A stretch of 64,000 bases of DNA, from contig NW_024732415.1 in NCBI RefSeq assembly GCF_018991925.1, positions 1,604,338-1,668,337 of the forward strand, in the 5' to 3' direction. The notes beneath the pieces were generated by a model that was given only the letters and a program-made list of their open reading frames with translations, had not been told where the DNA came from and did not search any database. The DNA is from Homarus americanus (taxonomy: Eukaryota > Arthropoda > Malacostraca > Decapoda > Nephropidae). The position numbers were made by a program, and so were the translations under genes. Shown here in pieces: positions 57,181 through 64,000 of this stretch; the stretch's first letter is position 1; every line of letters begins with the position of its first letter.

Positions 57181-58589
57181 TGTGTGTGTGTGTGTGGAGA
57201 ATAAGACGCCCAAACTAACCCAATTATATGTCATGACCTTAAAACCTAATCTAACATTACTACAAAAACCTTCAACCATACCTAAAATAATCACCAATTT
57301 TCATCATCCTAAAATAATTATCAACTAAAAACAATAATTTTAACTGAAGATAATTGTCAGGAAAATAACACCAATCACGCCCAAAAACGTCGATAAAACT
57401 GAAGGAAAAATCACAAGTAAAAATTACACAAGTCGTCTGTGTTGTGATTTACTTTGAATTGGGTTTAGCTAGTTAAGGCTGGGTTTAGTTAGTTAAGGCT
57501 GGGTTTAGTTAGTTAAGGCTGGGTTTAGTTAGTTACAGCTGGGTTCAATTACGCCTGGGTTTATTTACCTCTATCTTAAACCACATAATCTCCGTGGTTT
57601 AAATGGTTTAGTTAATAAGCTTTTCTGTAAAGGTTTAATTCTTACTCGCCATCTGTATACGCCACTCACTCACTCACTCACTCACTCACTCACTCACACA
57701 CACACAATCATTCACTCACTCACTCACTCACTCACTCACTCTTGGTAAGTATGACAAGTTCTTGCCTTCTTAACCTCTAATTTGACGCTAAGTACACCAC
57801 CTGTTATTATGGTAAAGGGGAGGGCAGGGGGGTAGGTGTTAAGGCCGGACCTCTGTTGTGCAAGTATTACAACTAGTACACTCTTTACCCGTTCACCACT
57901 ACACAGTACTCTTTCATCAATATTACCCTCGAACGATATCTGCCATCAAATATACATAATGAAGATTTAACACGCGACAATGAGAGAGAGAGAGAGAGAG
58001 AGATAAATATTGGTGACGTCATCAAGTGCAAACCTGTAGTACTGTTGATAATGCTCCGTCAGACCAGCGTAAAAATCAATTATCTCCGCCAGTGAATGAG
58101 TGAGAAGGAATAACTCATACAGAGATTTGCTGCAACCACTACACTACTGAATGGTAAATAATCATCCAAAGAACCAAGAGATGTCAGCACAGGGATGACT
58201 TCATTAACCTACCACATCACAGTACCTAACTAGCCAGGTAAAGCCGTGACCTGTATAATTACAGGTAAGAATTTTATTTCAACAACTCGGTATAATATGT
58301 TTTAAATATACTTATGACGTATTAGTAACAGGTAATAGTGCTCCAAGTTGTCAAATAAGGTTATTGATAAATCTCACTCGACCCAGTAGGTTTTATAAGA
58401 CTTGACAGTGACCGTAATAATGCTTGAGGCAGCCAGAAGAGAGCCTTTTAACTCAAGATGATCTGGGAAGACTTAATAATGCTCTAATGTTGTTATATAA
58501 TGCTGCTAATTATACTTACGGTGAACAGACGTAATAATACTTCAAGGTTGTCAGATAGTGTTGTTAATTACACTCAAGGCCGCCAGGTT

Positions 58590-58681
58590 AGACTAGGAGG
58601 GAGAGGAAGGAGCACCGCCGACCTGTTCAGTACTAACACCCTGGTTAGCCTTGGACGTCTCCTGGGAACGAGGCCCCTTAG
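58590..58681 (+). other. Putative coding exon with strong donor
   Basis: The frame reads RLGGRGRSTADLFSTNTLVS then LGRLLGTRPLR and meets CTTAG|GTGAGT at 58681/58682. Possible acceptors are CGCCAG at 58585 or ACTAG at 58595. Composition is GC-rich and non-repetitive compared with the flanks. No family is recognised. Confidence 0.22.
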
Positions 58682-58934
58682 GTGAGTTAGCACTTAGGGG
58701 TACTCTCTCTCTCTCTCTCTCTCTCAGTGGCTCCCATATTCACAACCTTACCCAGTGACCATCCTTATTCACGACCTGCCCAAGTTACCAGTGTATTCAA
58801 GACCATCATGACATAGCGAACACAATGAGATTAAGGTAAAAAGATAAGGTGAGTTCCCACTGCTGATTGGCCACAACAAGAAAGTGGGCGGGACTACAGA
58901 TAAGCTTCTTACTCGTGATTTGCTGAAATATAGA

Positions 58935-58966
<32 letters not shown>

Positions 58967-59479
58967 CACACAGGGTGGTTAAATGCTTGCTTCCTCTCGC
59001 TTTCAGATACTGCCCCTTGCTCGTGGCGAACAGGGACGCAACCTTGCGTAAGTCTTCCCCTGTCAGTGCACAGCCTCTTCACCATCAAGACTTCTGCTGT
59101 GCCTCCTCGTGGCAACACACGGTAACTGAGTGCCTCGTGGGCCCAGGCTAGCCCAGCAGGGGATCTCGGATAGCAGTGGGCCCCAGAGGGACAGCGCCTA
59201 GGCTCACCGGCATGTGGACACGCCCTGGCACTTACCAACCACAGCCCCGCTGCACTGCAGATTAACCTTAGTAGGTAGAAGGTTACGGGAGTAAACCCAG
59301 AACGAAAAATATTGCAGTGGAGCCCAGCAACAAGCAGGCATGCTTAAAGAGTTCCAGGAAGATCTCAGCGGCAGAATAGGCGGAAGAGGTGACCACCATG
59401 GGAACCCAACGACTACACCGACGGATGAAGGCAATGCAGGATGGATAGGCTATTAAGGCGAAATCCAACAAACTGAGCT

Positions 59480-60110
59480 ATCGGCAGTTCATTTCACCTC
59501 TCCCTCTCCCCAGTTGTTGCAGCTACCTGCACCACTAAATCAGGAAAAGGAAGAGCCAAGATGCGCAGTTGCAGCCTGCGCTCCTGCCTCACCACGTAAA
59601 TCAACTCACGCAGCCATCATCCAGCTCATCATACTTTTTATCATCATCAGAACCCCTAGACCCCCAAAAGTCCTTTGGCGACAGACGAGTGGCGACGGGG
59701 ACAGGCAGAGACGACTGCCGGGAGTCTCTAGACACAACTCTGCATATGGGCGGCATAGATAAGATGGTCGTTTATATACTGGGATCTAGGCAGCAGTGCA
59801 ATCCAGTCCTGGCTGTGCGACTGAGCAGCCCTTACCAGGAGCCACTCTGGTCACCCCACATGGGAGAGGACTAGAAAAGGTGCCCTAAACATAGCCTGCC
59901 TAAAGAACCAATCTGACTGATCAACCACACCCAGTAAGGTCATCCTTATGTGGTCGAAATCATAATCACAAATACAGATCAAAGCAAAAACAAACTAAAC
60001 AACCTCTTATGGTCGCTGCATGGAATGTCATGACCTTTCTCGACACTGGCACAAACGAGTGTCCTGAAAGAACCGCCCTTGTGGCGTAAGAGTGCTGAAT
60101 GGGGTATCCT
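59480..60110 (+). pseudogene. 5' part of RTE-like retroelement, endonuclease mostly deleted
   Basis: Around 59640-59870 the translation shows KSFGDRRVATGTGRDDCRES and DTTLHMGGIDKM, which I recall as the leader that precedes the endonuclease in this decapod LINE group. VAAWNVMTFLDTGTNECPER (about 60013-60072) is the first block of an AP-type endonuclease domain. The reading then jumps, near 60085, straight to the endonuclease-RT linker, so about 200 residues of endonuclease including its catalytic core are missing. The upstream limit is uncertain; the GC-rich segment 58980-59480 may also belong to it. Confidence 0.6.
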
Positions 60111-62125
60111 CGACGCTGTCTTCACAAAATGTGCAGCGAGACCTTTGGCCAGATCGAAAAACAACAACAAAAACAAACACCAAACTTGTTTTGATAAAAA
60201 TAATAAGGAAATCAACGACTCGTCAATGGTAAACGTGATGCTTTCACTGACTGGCAGAACAACCACAAGTCTCGGACCAAACCTGATACCTTCCACGAGA
60301 AGAAAGTGATGGCCCGGCGTAAGCTTCTCAGTCTAAAGAACGAATGGTGGAAAAATATTGCGCGTGAGATAGATAGATTGAAGGATCAACCCAAGTTGCG
60401 GGAATTTTTCAATTCTACTAAAACAATGTATGGCCCAACTACTCATGGCGTGGCCCTCCGCCCTTCATCCAACTGTATTCCCTAAATAGAGACGAAGAAG
60501 GCATCTGTCAGTTCTGGAAAGAGGATTACCATTCCCTGCTCAACCGAAACATCGATGTTGATGTCCTGACTACCCAGCAGGTCCCTCAGCACCCAGAGCT
60601 GACCCACCTCATCTATCCTGCCAACAAGCAGATGAATTATAACAAAGCCAAAGGACCTGAAGGAATCCCAGCCAAGGTGTATAAAGCAGGTGGACCTCTC
60701 CTTACCAGCCGTCTCCACTCTTTCCTGGAAAATATATGGGAAAAGGAGGAAATCCCCAAAGATCTTAAAGACGCCTCCATCGTCAATATTTATAAGAACA
60801 AGGGAGACCGGTCCGACTGTGGCAACTACAGCGGGATCTCGCTGCTGTCCATAGCTGGCAAGATTATCGTCCAAGTCCTCCTAAACAGACTTCTTCCTGA
60901 GGCGGAAAACTTCCTCCCAGAATCACAATGTGGCCTCAGACTATCACGTGGCACCACTGACATGACCTTAGCTGCCCGCCAGATGCAGGAAAAGTGCAGA
61001 GAACAACGTCATCGACCTAACTAACGCTCTCGACTGGGTCAACAGGGAAGCCCTCTGGCGGACTCTCAGTCGTTTTGGCTGCCCACCAAAATTCAGTGTC
61101 CTGCACAATGGCACCAAGTGTGAGTTCTTCCCCATCCAACTCTCTTTTTTCATTTTCTTGGCTGCCTTCCTTACTCGTGCCGGTGCCAATTTAGCCGGCG
61201 GGGTGGACGTCCAGTACCAGAAAAAAGGACTTTTCAACATAAGACAACTCCAAGCAGTAGCAAAGGTTTCGGCCATTTCCATCACTGAATTTCAGTATCC
61301 AGACGACCTCACCCTTGTCGCTCACACTGAACAAGACCTACAGGAGATCCTAAACACCTACGCAGATGAGTATGCACACCTCGTCCTTGAGGTGGATGTA
61401 CTTAAGACTCAAATTCTCTTTCAGCCTGCCCCTGGCTCAACCACACCTCCACCATCCATCCAGCTTAGCGGTACTACCCTCTCTAATGTTACCAACTTTC
61501 AGTATCCCGGCTAACATCGGATCAGATGTGCTTCCCAAGCCTTTGGCAGACTCCGTACTCATGTCTTCAGCGGTAAGGAGCTGAAATTATTTACAAAGTT
61601 GCACGTATATCGAGTAGTGGTCCTCCCCACCCTGCTATACGGCAACGAGACATGGGACACATACAGGAAGCACCTCAAGGCACTCGAAACTTTCACCAAT
61701 GTAGTCTACGTTCCATCCTCCGAGTTCGCTGGGAAGACAGGAGAATAAATGCCAGAATTCTCGCTGACACCATTATCCATGAACAACTATGTTGGACTGG
61801 CCATGTTACCTGCATGGATGACAGTAGACTGCCAGAACAGCTACTCTACAGTCACCTAACGAATAGTAAACATAACGCCGGCGGGCAACTGAAAAGGTAT
61901 AAGGATAGTCTTAAGACAAACCTGAAAAAGTGCCAAATCGACCCCCTCACCTGGGAGACGATTACTACACACCGTAACGCTTGGAGGAGCATCACTCGAG
62001 AAGGTGTCAATACTTTCGATTTAGCCCGACTGCATACCGAGGCAGACAAGCGTCAGCACAGGAAAGACGCTGCCGTCGCCCCTCCCTCACTAGATGTAGC
62101 CATCCACACGTGCAACATGTGAACG
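60111..62125 (+). pseudogene. RTE-like reverse transcriptase and C-terminal region, inactivated
   Basis: The linker shows KNKHQTCFDKNNKEI, then (another frame, from ~60330) LKNEWWKNIAREI and FFNSTKTMYGPTTHG. After a stop near 60484 comes EGICQFWKEDYHSLLN. A 130-residue frame (60632-61024) has YNKAKGPEGIPAKVYKAGG, IVNIYKNKGDRSDCGNYSGI and LPESQCGLRLSRGTTDMTLA, all standard RTE/BovB-like reverse transcriptase blocks. A frameshift at ~61020 follows. The palm domain is then internally deleted after FGCPP. TEFQYPDDLTLVAHTEQDL (~61285-61341) is the catalytic motif with YPDD where Y/FADD is usual. Distal blocks are RILADTIIHEQLCWTGHVTC and a LARLHTEADKRQHRKDAA end, stopping at 62122. It has multiple breaks and is not functional. 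Confidence 0.85.
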
Positions 62126-62269
62126 GCCCTGCCGGTCCTGTATCGACCTCTCGGGTCACCTCAGAGCTCACCAAGGAAGGTGACATCTTTAATAACTCAA
62201 AACATAGTATCATAGCTGGATGATCGTCATACTCGATTCCGAGTGACAACAAAGTAGTAGTAGTAGTAG

Positions 62270-62308
<39 letters not shown>
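62126..62308 (+). mobile_element. RTE-like 3' tail ending in (AGT)n(GT)n
   Basis: The short 3' UTR includes ATACTCGATTCCGAGTGAC, which contains the small inverted repeat CTCG..CGAG. It runs into (AGT)6 and (GT)n at 62253-62308. RTE-clade elements typically end in short tandem repeats and not poly(A), so this is the likely 3' end. Confidence 0.6.
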
Positions 62309-62311
<3 letters not shown>

Positions 62312-62551
62312 ATTGACACTATGTAGACTGTGATATGCGTAAGAACCTTCCATCACACATTACAGCAATAAGAACCTTTCGTCACAACAACAACAGCAGC
62401 AATAACAATAACCCTTCCCCTTACCTTGACAAAAACAACAACAAATACAGGTGAGTTCAGGTAGCATTTCTACCCGTTGACATATGATCCAGGCCTCGTA
62501 TGGGCACAAGGTCAGCTGCTTCTTCTCTCACTCTTACCTGATACTACTAGG

Positions 62552-62587
<36 letters not shown>

Positions 62588-64000
62588 CACACTGGCAGGG
62601 ATGAACAAAGTAATGATGAAAGTTACTGAAGTAAAAGTAATGTTACATGGGTAGAAAGTATTGTTATATAGGACTACATAAGCAAAAGTACTTTATTATG
62701 GTCCTCTCATTGTGTTGAGGAGGACCATAAGTTACAGTTCACACCGGATAAAAAAAATCACCAACAATAACAAATACTAACGTGTAAGTATACAGGGTCG
62801 TCAATAAAGCATGCCCAAATTCCTGACATACAGCCAAATAAAATAGAGTTCATTCCTTCTCGATGATCATTAACGTAGCATAAAGTTCATAAAACCAGCC
62901 ACACATACTTTAATATGGCAGCGGGTGACCTCGACATAATATATGGTAAGAGAGAGTGGGAGGTTGGCCAGGGTGGATCAGCAGCAAAAAAAAAACACAT
63001 GTACTGTCCCACCTGTGTCCAATACCTGCTGTAGCCCTCCTAGATACCTTTACACCCCCTAGAGACAGTTTCTGGACACTTCACTTCTCTCTCTCTTTCT
63101 TTGTTTATCTCTACATAGTTCTTGTTTCCTTCTCTATCCATTTTTTCTCTGTTCCTGTCTTTCTCTCTACGTCTTCCCTACGTCTCCCTGTCTCTTTCTC
63201 CTCTTTCTCTCTATCTCCATGTATGTGTGTATGTTAATCTACGATTCTCTGTGTCTCTACTAATCTCTCTTTAAGCGCTTCTCTTCCTCCCTGTTTCTTT
63301 CTGTTCTTCTCCATACTTCTTCTCCCCCCTCCCGTCCCCTCACCCCACCCCCTCCTCCACCCCTCCCCCCTCACCCCCACCTTTCCTCACACACCTGGTG
63401 GAAGTTGACCCAAGGCGCTAGTAAAAGTGGTTCTGGGTGGCGAGAATGTCAGGACGGGTTGTGTGGAAGGCTGTCCACATATTACCTCCATAGTAGAAGA
63501 AGGTACTCGACGTGGCCTCTATCTTCTCACACCTCTCTACGTGTTCAAGGACTAAGCAATGGTACCTTGGATATCCATGGTGTTTATACCTGTCCAAGAA
63601 CTAACACGACGCTGGTCAGCAACTGTAAATACACTCACTAGTCCTGACACTACAGCTGACCAGATCAATGTGAGAATGTGTGAGTGTGTATGATTACCTG
63701 TCCTGACACCGCTATTGCTGACAGATCACTGTATGAGTGTCCAGAATTTCATAGAGTCGTAAGTTAATTCGTTTTACCTTAATTGGACAGGTGAGATAAT
63801 ATATTAAAGTTACCTGTTTAATTAATGTGACGATAATGGCGGCGTAATGACGTCACACTTGTACTGAAACTATATTGATTCTTGTTTATCCATGACTTAA
63901 CCTAACCTAACCTAACCTAACCTAAACCTAACCTAACCTAACCTAACCAAACTTAATCTAACCAAACTTAACCTAATCTAACTTGAATCAATGTAACTTA
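62309..64000. other. Intergenic DNA
   Basis: (GA)n at 62558-62583; pyrimidine-rich 63070-63390. AACCT pentamers at 63898-63995 decay to AACTTAATCT-like words at the window end. A 78-codon frame at 63405-63641 is unrecognised. Confidence 0.6.
63898..63995. repeat. Interstitial (AACCT)n array, decaying
   Basis: About ten AACCT units (one as AAACCT), followed by altered units (AACCAAACTT, AATCTAACC). Matches the arthropod telomere pentamer; it may continue beyond the window. Confidence 0.92.

Larger units (their letters stand above)
54867..58979. other. Intergenic or intronic DNA with microsatellites
   Basis: (CA)n at 55143-55230, (CT)n at 55570-55640, (ATT)n at 55647-55742, (GT)n at 56208-56260 and 57134-57197. 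GCTGGGTTTAGTTAGTTAAG repeats four times at 57478-57545, and (CACT)n lies at 57662-57740. Also (GA)n at 57981-58002 and (CT)n at 58701-58724. A CCTGAATCCTTAAGGA-like word recurs four times at 56449-56970. Two putative exons are listed separately. Confidence 0.65.

Overview
The window looks like gene-poor nuclear DNA from an arthropod, most likely a decapod crustacean. This is an inference from four things: a very high density of (GT)n, (CT)n, (ATT)n and tetranucleotide microsatellites; long minisatellites; interstitial (TTAGG/AACCT)n arrays, which are the arthropod telomere motif; and relics of CR1-like, RTE-like, I/jockey-like and Penelope-like retroelements. Nothing prokaryotic (operons, ribosome binding sites, CRISPR) is present. 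Most apparent open reading frames are translations of tandem repeats and are not genes.

The one convincing coding island is 35.94-42.76 kb. Two genes of about 400 codons lie in tandem on the + strand (39754-40959 and 41437-42681). Each encodes a secreted protein with a signal peptide, a short Pro-rich N-terminal segment containing a YLPP motif and one cysteine, and a long Thr/Val/Arg/Ser domain that alternates hydrophobic residues with Thr (VTRTxT, VxTxTxV). Each ends in a second cysteine followed by a Tyr-Asn-Tyr ... Phe-Pro tail. In both genes the start codon follows a splice acceptor by only 1-4 bases, so both have an upstream non-coding exon. A candidate core promoter and 44-nt first exon (TATA at 35944, donor at 36018/36019) lie 3.7 kb upstream of the first gene. 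A candidate mini-exon (donor at 41339/41340) lies just upstream of the second. AATAAA signals follow both genes.

Transposable-element relics make up the other recognisable protein sequence: a reverse transcriptase piece at 13.53-13.86 kb; a LINE C-terminus (-) at 16.77-17.33 kb; a CR1-like C-terminus (-) at 21.98-22.41 kb; a Penelope-like element with a GIY-YIG endonuclease at 27.94-28.81 kb, followed by RNase H and CR1-like fragments to 29.98 kb; a retroelement C-terminal fragment (-) at 43.15-43.44 kb; a degenerate I/jockey-like element at 43.63-45.05 kb; and an RTE-like element at about 59.5-62.3 kb that has lost most of its endonuclease. A 0.56-kb MITE-like element with terminal inverted repeats sits at 9.60-10.16 kb. 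Two pieces of the 43.6-45.0 kb relic recur almost identically at 13.6 kb and 29.5 kb, and the borders of several relics coincide with tandem arrays.

The rest is tandem repeat and unassigned AT-rich DNA. The largest arrays are a 2.5-kb ~43-bp GC-rich minisatellite (50.49-52.98 kb), a 1.1-kb G-rich array (24.84-25.93 kb), a 0.5-kb 15-bp array (23.72-24.25 kb), 23 copies of a 20-bp unit (47.67-48.14 kb) and about 23 copies of a 21-bp unit (29.97-30.47 kb). A degenerate ~24-bp unit built on TTGAGTACGATG..TTAACC recurs at six or more loci in both orientations. A few short putative exons with good splice signals (23.04, 55.23, 58.59 kb) are listed at low confidence.
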